Below are positions 1 through 11,621 of a stretch of 64,000 nt of DNA, piece by piece. This DNA comes from Cordilura impudica (Eukaryota; Arthropoda; Insecta; Diptera; Scathophagidae). The DNA is taken from the NCBI GenBank assembly GCA_963682025.1, contig OY821518.1, forward strand, positions 231,647,000-231,710,999, written 5' to 3'. Made by a program: the position numbers and the translations under genes. A model generated the notes under the pieces. The model made no database searches, had not been told where the DNA came from, and was given only the letters and a program-made list of their open reading frames with translations. Positions within the stretch are counted from its first letter, which is position 1. Each line of letters starts with the position of its first letter.

Positions 1-154
1 CGGGAGTTACGTCCATATCCTTGAGGCCAGCAAGCAAGCTAAATCTGTTGCTTGAAGTTGACGCAATGTTCGGGTTAACAAAACCCGGAGGAAGTTTTGT
101 CATCTTCTTGTTCACAAGATTTCTTTTTGATGAAGATTTGGCCCCTCGGGCCAT
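1..154 (-). CDS. Edge-truncated ORF, possible retroelement ORF1 N-terminus
   Basis: Reading the minus strand from an ATG at 154 gives 51 codons with no stop up to the window edge. The product is basic at its start (MARGAKSSSKRN) and continues with LPPGFVNPN and SNRFSLLAGLKDMD. I do not recognise the family. A basic, Ser/Asn-rich start before a retroelement ORF1/gag protein is one possibility, given the repeats around it, but that is inference. Upstream (155-330) is AT-rich with no clear promoter. The plus-strand reading of the same DNA (21-329) looks less protein-like. The gene continues outside the window, so its length and function cannot be judged. Confidence 0.4.
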   Translation of the reverse strand, partial: MARGAKSSSKRNLVNKKMTKLPPGFVNPNIASTSSNRFSLLAGLKDMDVTP

Positions 155-333
155 CGCTAAATTTTTATTCCTGTTTTACGCTGGATTGTCTACCACGTGT
201 GTTCAAATGAGATCAAGAATAGGCAATTGCAAAATCAAAAAAATACACTTGTTTTTAATTTTAAATAGTTGTACTCTAAGCGCTTTAATTTTTTACACGA
301 CCGTAAAGAGAGTTAGATTCGAACTGTGAAAAA

Positions 334-489
334 TAGCATCATTAAAAAGTCCTGTGTATAGAAAATGATACCCGTTTCCTTGTCATACACCTCGGCTGTC
401 GATTGACCATTCATGCCGCGATCACCAACAAATTTGAAATCGTAATAAGCATCGTTGCTGGTAACATAAGTTTTATTTTGAAGAATGCT
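334..489 (-). pseudogene. Duplicated fragment of the yellow-family last exon
   Basis: Positions 351-488 align without gaps to 1863-2000, inside exon 3 of the intact yellow-family gene, with about seven substitutions over 138 bases (roughly 95% identity). Similarity fades over 334-350. On the minus strand the frame is kept and reads ...TYVTSNDAYYDF, then GDRGMNGQSTAEVYDKETG, with four amino-acid changes against the parent. There is no splice acceptor at the upstream edge, and the flanks (490 onward and below 334) are unrelated to the parent, so this is an isolated piece and not a paralogue. It lies about 1.1 kb downstream of the parent in the same orientation. Confidence 0.85.
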
Positions 490-526
490 ATCTTACAAAT
501 TTCTTTAGTTTAGTTAAATAGAACAT

Positions 527-705
527 GTTTTTATACCCTACACACTATTGTACAGAGGGTATCAGTTTGTCATTCCGTTTGTAACGCATCGAAAAATGAA
601 TTTGCGAACCCCATAAAGTATATATATTCTTGATCCTTATAACAACTCGAGTCGATGTATTGACATCCGTCTGTCCGACCATCCGTCTGTCTGTCTGTTG
701 AAATC
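527..705 (+). mobile_element. INE-like repeat, family B, 5' fragment
   Basis: The fragment starts with a TTTATACCCT block, passes through a short inverted copy (GAGGGTATCAG) and GTCATTCCGTTTGTAACGC, and reaches a CCGTCTGTC microsatellite at 667-700. This order matches the 5' part of the larger copy at 29527, and the layout is that of DINE-1/INE-1 (Helentron-associated) repeats of flies. The 3' hairpin is missing. Confidence 0.65.
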
Positions 706-1529
706 ATACTCATTCATAAATAAATCATTTACCTGTGTTAAATTAGGATAGTATTGTTTGTCATTATTTCAAGCAAGTTGGCATTTAAAATGGGGCAAGT
801 CGGACATTATTATGCCACGATATGGAGACACCTCTAAAAATGCTACAAATTCAGTGTGTATGTTGTAATGATTTAGTATTAAGTTTATCAAATTGTTTAC
901 GTATGCAATTATTTTGTTTATATTTGTCATAAGCAGGTACAATAAATTCTGATATTAATGTAAACGTAAAACCCAGTTTAACCCAATTTAAGTACCTGTA
1001 CAAATACAAAAAAAAAGTATTTTCTGGAGCGTGAAACCAGAAATATAATAGACAAATAGATTGAAAATTGTTATACAGTGTTATTAATAGGACAAGGAAT
1101 TCCATGCGAATGCGTCTAACTTATAAAGAAAATATACTTTTTAGAAAAGGTACTTTTTTTAAATAGATACTTTTTTAAAAGGTGCTTTTTTAAGAATAGG
1201 TAATTAATTTTTTTAAGCAAAATTTCTTGTTTTGCATCTAAAAGCGAACTAATTTTCCCTGTGCAGCTGTATTGCACTATTAGCGGCTAATTTAAAAAAT
1301 TGCCTCCTGGCGATAATTGAATCTCGGTCATCTTTTTATATCCTATAAAATATCATATTCCAACTTTTACCTTACAAAATCAAATAGTGAGCCAGTAATG
1401 AGCGCTATATGTTAACTATAGATTTCGTTTTTCTTAAGCATGTCCAAAATTTCCAGCAACCCATATTTGTAAAACAAAATGTTAATGTAATTTTTATTAA
1501 ATTTACTTATATTAAGAAAATCACAATAG
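706..1529. other. Intergenic stretch 3' of the yellow gene
   Basis: AT-rich sequence with no recognisable gene. A short run of the 17-bp AAGAAAAGGTAC-type minisatellite described at 8395 lies at about 1133-1203. The open reading frame at 851-1105 on the minus strand has no protein-like features. Confidence 0.5.
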
Positions 1530-1535
1530 TTTATT
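1530..1535 (-). terminator. Candidate polyadenylation signal of the yellow-family gene
   Basis: An AATAAA hexamer on the minus strand lies about 75 bases past the stop codon at 1609, a normal distance for a short fly 3' UTR. There is no direct evidence of cleavage here. Confidence 0.5.
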
Positions 1536-1608
1536 TAAGAATGAAATGAATACTTAAAAATTATTTTGCTTTTTTTTTAATAAAAAAAAAGATCAGTAAA
1601 TTCCTTGC

Positions 1609-4600
1609 TTACATTTCGCATGTAGTACCCTTAATCAGATCACGATTATTACCCATTAAAACACGATAGTTTACAGCGGCTGGATCCAATTCCTTATATA
1701 AATAGGTAGGCATTTTATCCGATAAAACCCAGACTGTGCCTTGATCGTCAATCTTTAAATCATTAGGAAATACCAAAGTATGTGAATCTGAATCAATCAG
1801 ACCTTGTGATTCGATAGTATAAGGTTTCTTGACATTCCAACAGGCTATAGCATCCTTATTGACCTGTGTATAGAAAATGACACCCGTTTCCTTGTCATAT
1901 ACCTCGGCTGTCGATTGACCATTCATACCGCGATCACCAACAAATTTGAAATCATAATAAGCATCGGGGCTGGTAACATAAGTTTCATTTTGAAGAATGC
2001 GATTATTCACCAAAAACTCTTTAGTGCTGGCTAATGCATGGAAGTAAATATTTTTGGAGCCATCTGGATTCATGGGACCGACAGCCATGCCAAATACACC
2101 ATCAGTCCATTGGAAATTAACGCCGCCAACATTGAAGTCCCCTTGCAAAGGATCGAAATGGAAGAAATTGTGTTTCACACGATACGAACTATCATTGCGG
2201 AAGGAATAGACAACTACACCATATGCACCCAAATCCGGAACATAAGCGTACGAATCCGAACACTCAGAGCGATCAGAATCAACAATCTATAAAATAGAAA
2301 TTAGTTAATTTCATTTGGAATTATCGTCTTTCTCTTCACAATAAACTTACAATATTGGCAAAGAACGTATCTTCTTTGACTTGATTTTTAGGTATGGTAT
2401 ATCTTCTGATAAGCTTGTCGGTTTTCAAATCAAATATAACTATAGCACTGCCTGTCACTTGGTTAGGATCGCCCAAAATATCAGCCAAACCTGTATCCAT
2501 AACCCATAAACGATCACAGTTATCCACATGTATGCGGAACGTCGACACAATCGTGGCATTATCTTTTAATTTACAACTTTCTTCACATTTTTCTTTAGAC
2601 ACCTTATTAGCCTCCCAGCTGGGGTATGGCATTAGTTTTGGAGATTTTTCTGTCGAACTTAAATCAACATAATTCAGTGATGAGGCTACACCAGATCTCC
2701 ATCTAAAAAGGTTATTAAAAAATCGATTAATATGTAAAAAAAAGGTTGAATCATTTAGTGTTGTATAAAAAAAAAAAAAGAAAATCAAAATTCTTGAAAA
2801 CTGTTTCGTTGAAAATTTCAAGATTCGATCATTTTTTAATTTATCCATAAAATTAAAATTCTAAAAATGAGTGAAATTCAATACCAATTGAAAAGAAAAA
2901 TAATTAAAAATTTAAGAATTTAGAAAAAATTGAGATTTAATTAAATTAATTAAATATAAATTACAGTTTTTAATTAATTCAACTAAAATTTTTGTTACTT
3001 TTTTCTTTCAGTCTCCAAAATATTTATTGATTTTAATTTAATTTTATTAAAATTTTTATTAATTTTTCATTTTATCTTTAAAACTTCCTTTTCAATTGAT
3101 TTGATTAAAAAAATTGTTAAAATCATTTACAAATTTGTAATTAATAATTTCAGTAAATAAATAAAATATTTTAATAAAAAAAAAATTAATTAAATATTAA
3201 CATGAATACACAATTGATATGGCAAATTTCTTTAAATATCCGATTATTCAATTCAATTTCAATATTTCTTAATTGAAACCCGATTTTATTTTTTTCTATG
3301 TTTAGAAATTAAAATAGTTTATAAAGAAATCTGCGGTCAAAAAATCAGATTCTACTGAATTTTAAATCTTTTATTTGACAAACTTTTTTCTTAGAGTGTA
3401 TTTAAGGCTTTTCGGCACAAAATACCTGTTTGTTGATAATTGCTTAATGGCAATCAATTTAAATGAAACATTTGTAATATCAAGCAAAGACATAAAGTCT
3501 GTGGCAAAAAATGTTACCAATAGCAATTTATTTAAACGATTTTGGGTGTGTCTGTTTGTTTAAAACCATACAATTTTAATGTAGTTTTACAAGTTGTTAT
3601 ATTTGGTTTACAATTAATTTTGTACTAGGGGCTTTCACGTTTAAAATAATTTTTATCATCATAGTGTTGATCAATAGCTTATGATAAAATAGCGGGATAC
3701 GTCCTTAATGCTGCCATTGTTGGGATAGTTTTTATAGCTAAACGGGAAAGCATTTTCAACAGTTCAAGGGTAAAATTTGACTGAATATTTTTACTTAATG
3801 TTTAGTTTTTTTTTTTTTGTAAAGGAAAATATCGAAACAATTGAAAACATCTTGTTTAGAAAATATATACAATACCTCGAACCGAACAAAAAACTAATTA
3901 TTTATTTGCTTTTTAATTAAAACAATTTTTTTATCACCAAATTTTTTTTCATTTTTTCATAAAAAAAGTTTCTCATCTAATGAAATGTTAAATTTAATTT
4001 ATCTTGTTTTTACAAATATTTTTTCGTACATTGAAAAATTTATTTAATCAATAGATTTTTTTTTAAATTTATTTTTATCACAAGATTTTTTTCTTTAAAG
4101 ACCTGTTTTTGAGCTCATTAATTTAATTTCAAAATATATATGTATGTATGTAACCTCAAAAATATTTTTCATAAAAGAAGAATTTGTGAATTTTTAAAGA
4201 AGTGTCTATTCAAGGCCAAAATTTATTGATTTTTCTAGGAAAATCTAGGAATTTTCCCATTATGAGTAATATAAGAAAGATATTGGTGAAAACGTCCATA
4301 TTGGGTAAAATTGTGCTCTTAAATAGTTAATTTTAATTTTCTCTAAAATCATATCGGCATAAAAATTAGCTTGGTGAACGCTATCTTTCCAGGAAAATAC
4401 TTAAAAGGATTTAAATGAAATGTTCTTCAATATGGAACCAGAATTTGAATTCTGGAGAAGCTGGATTATGAAAGCTTTTTATACCCTATACCACACTGTG
4501 GTATTTGACCTAGACCCACCTTTATTATATCGATCGAATCAGAATTACCTTGTGAATCAATTAAGCAATGTCCGTCCGTCCGTCTGTCTGCCTGTCTGTC

Positions 4601-7600
4601 TATATGAGTGTCCATGCACACCTTGTAACCGAAATACAGATCCAAATATAATTATATTTTTAATGAATTTGGTAATAAGCTTTTGGTGGCCGTATCACGT
4701 CGTCCATGTTCATACATAGCCTCCATACCATTAACCCCAATAAATTACCGTAATATTCATATTATCATATAGATATCGGTCAGATTTGGATTTTGTGTGT
4801 TTATTACACACATAAATAAATACATAGTTAAACAAGTAAGAAAATTATAGTCGGTCGAGACCGACTATATGATACCCTATGCCATGCCTTTAGAGACCCT
4901 ATCTCTTAGGCCCAACTAACTGGATATAGAAAATAAGCATCAACCAAATTTGAGTGGGATTTATATAATTTTTTTGGCTGCAGATATGAAAAAGTTCATA
5001 TCGGATGCTATATCTATATGGGGACTAGGCCCAAAAATGGAACGATCCTGACTATGTTTGGTAAAGTCTCTTGTATTTTGCAAAAATATATACAAACAAA
5101 ATTTGAGAAGAATCAGTGCAATATTTTTGTTTTTTGATAGATTTAAGTGAAGATCGGGAAGCAGCTCTATATGGGGCCTATGACTAAGAGTTGTCCCATA
5201 AGGATCATTTTTAGACTACTCATTAATGGATGTAATAAACGCATACAAACCCAATTTGAGTAAGATCTATATGACAATTTGGATCTTATGGCAATTTATG
5301 TCGATTTCATAGGGGTCATTTGTATGGGGGCTAGGTCTGAACATGGACCGATTCTCACCAATTTCAATAGCGTTCATCCCATGGCCGATAAAAGATCTAA
5401 TACCAAATTTCATCAAAATATATTCATATTTGCGACCTGCAGTTTGATTACAAGCTTTACAGGGACACACAGACGGACGGACGGACGGACATCGTTAAAT
5501 CGAATCAGATAGTGATTCTGATTCGATCGGTATAATTAAAGATGGGTGTAGGTCAAATATTTTTGGTTGTTACAAACAGCAGCACAAAGTCATTATACCC
5601 AAACCACATAGTGGTATAGGGTATAAAAATAAACTCTGGAAAACAATTTTTAGTCATAGCCCCCATATAAAGCTGCTAACCGAATTTCACTTAAATCTAT
5701 AAAAAAAAAAAACTAAAATATTGCATAGATAATTCTCAAATTTGGTTAGTGTATGTTTTTGAGTAAAATGAGTGATTTCACTAAATATGGTAATGATCGG
5801 TTCAATTTTTGACCTGACACCCATAAAGAAATATAATCCGATATGAACTTTTTCATATCTGCCGGACACAAATTAATAACAAAGCCTTTAAGGCTTGGTT
5901 TATTCTTATTTTCTATATCCAATTATGATCTCAGCAAAGTTGGTTCTAAGAACATTTCCCGAAACTCATCATATAGAGTATTGTATAGTCGGTCTAATCC
6001 GACTATAAAATTATAAATTTATTATTATATATACCACTATACCACTATGTGGTTTGGGTATAATGACTTTGTGCTGCTGTTTGTAACTACCAAAAATATT
6101 TCACCTAGACCCATCTGAGTGATTCTGAGTCGATTTAGCAATGTCCGTCCGTCCGTCCGTCTGTGTGTCCATGTAAAACTACAGCTCGCAAATATGAATA
6201 TATTTTGATGAAATTTGGTATATAAGCTTTTATCGGCCATAGGATGAACGATATTAAAATTGGTAAAATTCAGTCCATGTTCAGACCTAGTCCCCATACA
6301 AATGACCCCTAAGAAATCGACATAAATTGCCATAAGATCCATGTTATCATATAAATCTCAGTCAAACTGGGTTTGTATATGTTTATTATATCCGTTAATC
6401 ACTAGTCCAAAAATAATCCCTACAGGACGATTCTTAATCATAGGCCCCATATAGAACTGCTTCCCGATCTTCATTTAAATCTATCAAAAAACAAAAATAT
6501 TGCACAGATTTTTTCCAAATTTGGTTTGTATATATTTTTTTCAAAATATAAGTGACTTTATCAAATATGGTCAGGATCGGTCCATTTTTCGACCTTGTCC
6601 CCATATAAATATAGCACTCGATATGAACTTTTTCATATCTGCAGCCAAAAAAATTAGTAACAATGCCACTCAAATTTGGTTTTTGCTTATTTTCTATATC
6701 TAATTAGTTGAACCGAAGAGATAGGGTCTCTAAACCATGGTATAGTCGGTCTAGACCGACTATAATTATCTTACTTGTTTTTTACTTGAAATTGTTGTTT
6801 ACGGAAATAACAATGAGATTCATCTAAAATTAAACGATGACGCAAAATATAAACAAAATTAACAAGGTGTGAATGTGCAATATATTCCAAGATCGTGGAT
6901 ATCCCCACTGTTATTGGAGTTGATCGTTTATAGGTAAAAAGTGCTGAAAAATATAATATTCATTCAAAATACATACGATGGCCAAATACAGGTCTGAATG
7001 TTTTTACTGGTTTATATTTAATTGTTAGGTTTTCGGCTCTATCTGCAGCATTTTTCGTTAACCACAACTGCTTTAATTTAATTTTGTGCTTTTATTATAG
7101 ATATTTTAAGTTTGGAGGTCTTCATGTAGCTGCATCTTTTGTGTAATAATTTCCACTTGAGTGGATTGTGTGTTATAAATTTATTCGTCAATGCAGCTGC
7201 TAAAAGTTTTTTAAACGTTTTTTTTTTCTTAAAGATTGTCAATAATAATAAAGAGGTTTTAAATATACATAACATTCATATACAGACATAAATATGTATG
7301 TGGCCGTATTGCAGAAAAAGACAATAATTAAAAAAACTAGTTTTTGGTTGCGGCCAAAAAATTAAGTAACAAATAATTAAAAGTATAAATTTAAGTCATG
7401 TTAAGATGAGCGAGAAAAATACAACTTTTAGAGATGGAAAACTATATTTATTGATTTTTCTCTATATTTTAAAAATTTTTCTCACCTCTAATCGAGCTTT
7501 CGTTACTTTTTTTTTATCATTATTAATCCAAAATTTTACTTTTTATATACAAATTTATGAACAAACCTATTTGGTTTGTGTTGACTTAGACCATTTTTAA

Positions 7601-9427
7601 AATTAGCTCATTACCTATAAATTATTTAAGCATTTTAATTTAATAATTTATTTAAATTTATTTAATTTAAAAAACGAATAAAAAAATAAAAATTTCATTC
7701 AATTAATTCACTTTAAGACTGACTGTCATGGGCACATATTTGTGTTCTTCTGTTTAAAAGTAAATTTATTTCTTAAAATAAATAAATTGACAGAGAATAA
7801 TTTTAATTAAAATAAAATAAATAATTAACAGTTTAACCCTTAAACCGTTATTTAAATAAGAAAACATACTTTTAAGGTACAAATCGCTAATTTTCGCAAT
7901 TTTAGATGAAATTGTGTTTTGGGATTGTCTTTTCATTTATCGACTTGCTAACTTATTTTTTTTTTTTGCAAAAAGTAACATTTTCTATGTGCTTATTTTG
8001 AAAAATTTTGTAAACTAGCAAATTCCAGCGCTCGAAATTCGAGCACAATTTCTAGGCAGCTTTTTTTTTAACTTAACCAATTCACAAACCAACAATTTTT
8101 TGGTTTATTATTATTGTGAATGAATATAACAAACTCATTAATAAACACATTAACAAATTTAATAAAACACACATAGCATGTGTATAATTTTATATATGTG
8201 TTAGTAACAACTTTAAATGCAATTTACTCCAAATAAAGGAAAAAATTTTAAAATCTGTAAATCTGCAAAACGGCTAAAAATAAATACCTTTCAAATAATA
8301 TACGTTTGGTCAAAATCGGGATAAAACGGTAGAACAAAACATCGGTCACAAAAAATTTCCTAGCCTATTAATATTATAGATACTCGTATGTACTTTTGTA
8401 AGAAAATGTTAAGAAAATTTACTTTTTTAAAGAAATTTTACTTTTTAAGAAAAGTCCCTTATTTAAGAAAAGGGTATTTTTTAAGAAAAGGTACTCTTTT
8501 AAGAAAATATACTTTTCTAAGAAAATGTACTTTCTTAAGAATTGGTACTTTTTTAAGAAAAAGTAATTTTAAGAAAAGGTACTTTTTTAAGAAAAGGTAA
8601 ATTTTTAAGGAAAGGGAATTTAAAAAGGGTATTTTTTATGAAAGTGTATCTACTTCTTTTAAAAAAGTAATTTTTTTAACACAATGTAATTTTTAAAGAA
8701 AAGGTCTTGTTTTGAGAATAGGCACTTTTTAAAGAAAAGTTGATTTTTTTAGAAAAGTTACTTTTTTAAGTAAAAGTACTTTTTTAAGTAAAGGTAATTT
8801 TTTAAGAAAAAAAAATCAGGCACTTAATGGTTAAATAAATATTTATGTTGGTTATTTTTTGACTTAAAAAACAAGTTGATAATTAATAATATATTAATTC
8901 TTCGAATTTACATCATGTATATTCTAATAAAAGAAATAACAACAAAAACTAACAACTTGAATTAAAACTTTTGAAATGTTTAATTCGAGTTTTTAACAAA
9001 ATGCTTGGAAAATATTAACGGAACACTATATAAAAAGGTGTAAAAAAACTAAACAGTATTCAGAAATGTTTATCAATAAAAGAATATAAAAAACCACAAA
9101 GTATTAATTATAAATAACAACTACAAATGTAATTAGCCTTTAATACCTAAATGTACTTAAGTGTTTTTATAATTAATTGTTTTTTGTTTAATTACCGCAA
9201 ATTTTCTCTTACCTTGGTACTGTTATAAACAACTTATTTTTCCATCTTTCCAAGCCCAAGGGTAAATTATTTTCAACAACATATTCGCCCGACGTGAGGG
9301 CAGCCTTTTCTGCTGCCTCGCTAGGCCAGTCAAAGACCAATTGTTTCCAATGGAATTTTTCTTCTAATTTTGCTTGTACCACTACAACACCCAAACAGAT
9401 GAGTGGAAGAATTAATAATAATTTCAT
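1609..9427 (-). CDS. Yellow / major royal jelly protein family member, three exons
   Basis: Exon 1 is 9427-9213, exon 2 is 2702-2351 and exon 3 is 2286-1609. All junctions are GT-AG (donors CCAAG|GTAAG and AATATT|GTAAGT; acceptors TTTTTAG and TTTATAG) and the frame holds throughout, giving 414 residues, normal for the family. Residues 1-19 (MKLLLILPLICLGVVVVQA) form a signal peptide, so the product should be secreted. Family landmarks are FHWKQLVFDWPS and GLERWKNKLFITVPRW near the N-terminus, NCDRLWVMDTG at about 133-143, FPNDLKIDDQGTVWVLS and the C-terminal RGTxC-like KGTTC. These fit the six-bladed propeller of Yellow proteins, some of which are dopachrome-conversion enzymes in the melanin pathway and others cuticle or reproductive proteins. 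I cannot fix the orthologue; yellow-c or yellow-f types are possible. Intron 1 is 6.5 kb and full of repeats; intron 2 is 64 bp. No disabling mutation was seen. Confidence 0.95.
4478..4829 (+). mobile_element. INE-like repeat, family A, 5' fragment (A1)
   Basis: It begins with the family head (TTTTATACCCTATACCAC) and contains the CCGTCCGTCCGTCTGTC microsatellite at about 4570-4600, then stops before the 3' hairpin. It abuts the tail of the opposite-facing copy A2. It is more diverged from the family than the neighbouring copies. Confidence 0.75.
4830..5627 (-). mobile_element. INE-like repeat, family A, full copy (A2)
   Basis: Read on the minus strand, it begins with TTATACCCTATACCACTATG, carries the CCGTCCGTCCGTCTGTG microsatellite, and ends with a GTCGGTC/GACCGAC hairpin followed by TTTTCTTACTTGTTT. 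This is the DINE-1/INE-1 plan: inverted head, internal microsatellite, 3' stem-loop. Such elements are non-autonomous and are thought to be moved by Helentron proteins. Confidence 0.85.
5645..6013 (+). mobile_element. INE-like repeat, family A, 3' fragment (A3)
   Basis: Matches the second half of copy A4 (the ATAGGCCCCATATAGA block onward) and ends at a decayed hairpin (TAGTCGGTCTAATCCGACTA) at about 5980-6005. The head and microsatellite are missing. Confidence 0.7.
6030..6780 (+). mobile_element. INE-like repeat, family A, full copy (A4)
   Basis: It has the head ATACCACTATGTGGTTTGGG, the CCGTCCGTCCGTCTGTG microsatellite at about 6143-6165, and a perfect hairpin (TAGTCGGTCTAGACCGACTA) before the tail ATCTTACTTGTTT. 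The minus-strand frames that look open here are by-products of the repeat and recur in its other copies. Confidence 0.85.
8015..8380 (-). mobile_element. Small non-autonomous Helitron, copy 1
   Basis: On the minus strand the element starts with TCTATAATATTAATAGGC after an A and ends with CTAG before a T, as Helitrons do. A palindrome (GCTCGAATTTCGAGC) lies about 10 bases before the CTAG end and serves as the 3' hairpin. Copies with the same ends lie at 45581 and 54233. There is no coding sequence. Confidence 0.8.
8395..8815. repeat. Degenerate 15-18 bp minisatellite (AAGAAAAGGTAC type)
   Basis: About 25 imperfect head-to-tail copies of a unit close to TTTTTTAAGAAAAGGTAC. The apparent 70-residue protein here (FLRKGTFLRK repeats) is just the translation of the array. 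The same unit recurs at 1133, 46840 and, on the other strand, at 20140. Confidence 0.85.
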
Positions 9428-9585
9428 TTTTTATAATATTTTTTATCTTTGCAAAAATTTCACTTCTTTTGTTTATAGGAATATTTTGATTTTATTGTAC
9501 ACTTAATTAAAAAAACACTCCACAGTTTGCTGTTACTTTTAGCCCAGTTCGGTTAATACTCATAGCTGTTTAGAAGTTTTACAGC

Positions 9586-9591
9586 TTTATA
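9586..9591 (-). promoter_or_regulatory. TATA box of the yellow-family gene
   Basis: TATAAA on the minus strand, about 160 bases upstream of the ATG at 9427. A start site near 9556-9560 would give a 5' UTR of about 130 bases. The Tc1-like element begins only about 170 bases further upstream, so the native proximal promoter is short. Confidence 0.5.
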
Positions 9592-10146
9592 AACTACCAA
9601 GCGAGAATGTCGGCTTTGAGCTGATTGGTTTAATAAGAGTGTTGAGAATTGTTTGAATTATAATTGAGTGAACTTTATTTGAATGTTGCAGAAACATTGT
9701 TGAATCAGCATTTATAAAACAGTTAATAATTAACTGTTGTATTAATTAAATTACATATATACAGTGGCGACATTTTAAATAGCTCGTTTACTAACGAACA
9801 TTAAATTATGCAAAAAATTTGTTGAATTGTTTTGATCATGTAATTCTTTTTACAGATATTTTTTATTTTTATGTAGTTTTAAATAAAAAAAGAGAGAGGT
9901 GCTATTTAAAAAAAAGTGTTAAAGTTGAATCAATTTTACGAATAAAGCGGGCATTTAAAATAGCACATGTAAAAATTCTCTACATAAAAAAAAAAAAAAA
10001 AAATATAAATATATTTTTTGGTAAATTTTTTTATTTTAAAAGGAAAGAGAATTAATTTAGGAGTCAAAGCACTCACATCCTGAATATCTCAAAGATAAGC
10101 TGACTTAGCCTACAAAATGAAATGTTCCAGGTAGAAAGTGTATATA

Positions 10147-10867
10147 CAGGCATCTGATGAAAACCGAAATCAATACCAAAACGAAACAAAATCGAAATAG
10201 GTGTGATGTAAATCAATTTTTCGTTTTGCTTTCGTTTTTATTTCAAGAATAAATATATTTCATTTTCCATTTTGTTCTATGGAAATATGGATAAAATAAA
10301 GATGTGATGGAAAACGAAATTGTTATTTTTTTTTTATCGTTTTTAATACAAGAAGATTTTGCTTTTCGGTTTGAAAGAGATACGTTTTTTTTCTCAACTT
10401 TTCAACGCTTTAATAAAAATATATCTTAAAAAATGTAAGTATGGTAAATTTACGTACTACTTAATATAATTTTTCAGGGGAAAACACGTAAATCTACGAC
10501 AGAAAAAAAGGAAATTTAACGCCATCATCAATCAGAAGGTTGAAAAATTGTTTCACCAAAAAATTTTGCTCCAAAAGGAGTTATGCATTATGTTCTCTTT
10601 TGTGACATTTTCGCCACTTGTCGTTATTATAAATGACATTTTAATAAATTTTTTCAAATAATTTTACAATTTTTTGTGAAAAACGTAAACACAGTGTTGC
10701 ATTTGATAATAAAATAATAACATAGTGACACTTTATTGACGGAAACATCATGAAGTGGAACAAAAATGAAAATTGAAACCGCTTGATTTCATCACACCTA
10801 ATATTAAATCGTTCTTTTTAGAATTTCGTTTTCGATTTAAAATCAATCGATTTCCGTCACATGCCTG
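10147..10867. mobile_element. MITE with CAGGCA terminal inverted repeats
   Basis: A 721-bp element with inverted ends of about 40 bp (CAGGCATCTGATGAAAACCG on the left, its imperfect complement ending in CACATGCCTG on the right). It is flanked by ATA on both sides, a likely 3-bp target duplication. The arms carry several CGAAAACGAAA-like repeats. No coding capacity; superfamily not assigned. Confidence 0.7.
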
Positions 10868-11621
10868 ATAAACTAAAATGACACACAACATTAATAAAAA
10901 AAAGGCGTGGACTGTGCAAGGCGGTTCCCTTTTTGACTGTACACAGAATTAGGGAAGAAATTTAGAAAAAATTTTGCATTAATTTATCCACAAGAACAAT
11001 TAAAAACAGACTAAGTAAAAATAATTTGTTTGAGCGCTTTGCCAGAAAAAAGCACACGTGTCTAAAAAAAAACTGAAAATTTGTTGGATGAATCAAAGTT
11101 CCATCGCTTCAGATCAGATGGAAAAAGGTATGTGAAACGTAATCCACACACTGAATTTGATCCTATACACACATTAAAAAAGGCGATGTATGGAGGAAGA
11201 TGTGTATTAGTCTGGGGAAGCTTCTCCACTTACGCATACAGAGGGCACTATGGATCAAAGAATATATAAAAACATTTTAGCAGACGTAGTGATGCCTTAT
11301 GTACACAGAAAAAATTACGTAGTAGAAAACCAAACAAATGTGTAGTTTTTCTAAACACTTGTTACGTTTTCTGCACCCTAAATGCTAGTAGTAGAAAGCC
11401 AAATAAATCGTTCAGTTTCGAGCCAAATGTGCATTTAGTTTTCTATTGTGTAAGGTTCAGGTTGTGCAAAACAAAACGTTTGTTCAGATATATACTATGG
11501 CCATTCAGTTTCGGTATTGCTAAATGTGTGTTCTGTAAATAACAACGCGCATTCAATTCGCGTAAACTAAATTTGTGTTCAAAAACACCCTATGCGTGTT
11601 CAATATCTTTACTACTAAACG

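Larger units (their letters stand above)
2703..9212 (-). other. Intron 1 of the yellow-family gene
   Basis: This 6.5-kb intron separates the signal-peptide exon from the rest of the gene. It holds four INE-like repeats (4478-6780), a small Helitron (8015-8380) and a minisatellite (8395-8815). The stretches 2703-4477 and 6781-8014 are AT-rich with no feature I can name. Enhancers of yellow genes can lie in introns, but none can be recognised here. Confidence 0.85.

Noticed and set aside
21..329. Plus-strand ORF of 102 residues at the left edge
   Set aside because: The opposite strand gives a better protein-like reading, and the right part of this ORF runs into low-complexity sequence and the edge of the yellow duplicate.
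6037..6342. ORFs of 60-100 residues in INE-like repeats (also at 5279, 48214 and 49539) that look conserved
   Set aside because: The similarity is between copies of a non-coding repeat. Frames start and stop at different places in each copy, and they run through the microsatellite.
8388..8600. 70-residue ORF with FLRKGTFLRK repeats
   Set aside because: It is the translation of the minisatellite; the unit changes frame elsewhere and its reverse complement occurs at other loci.
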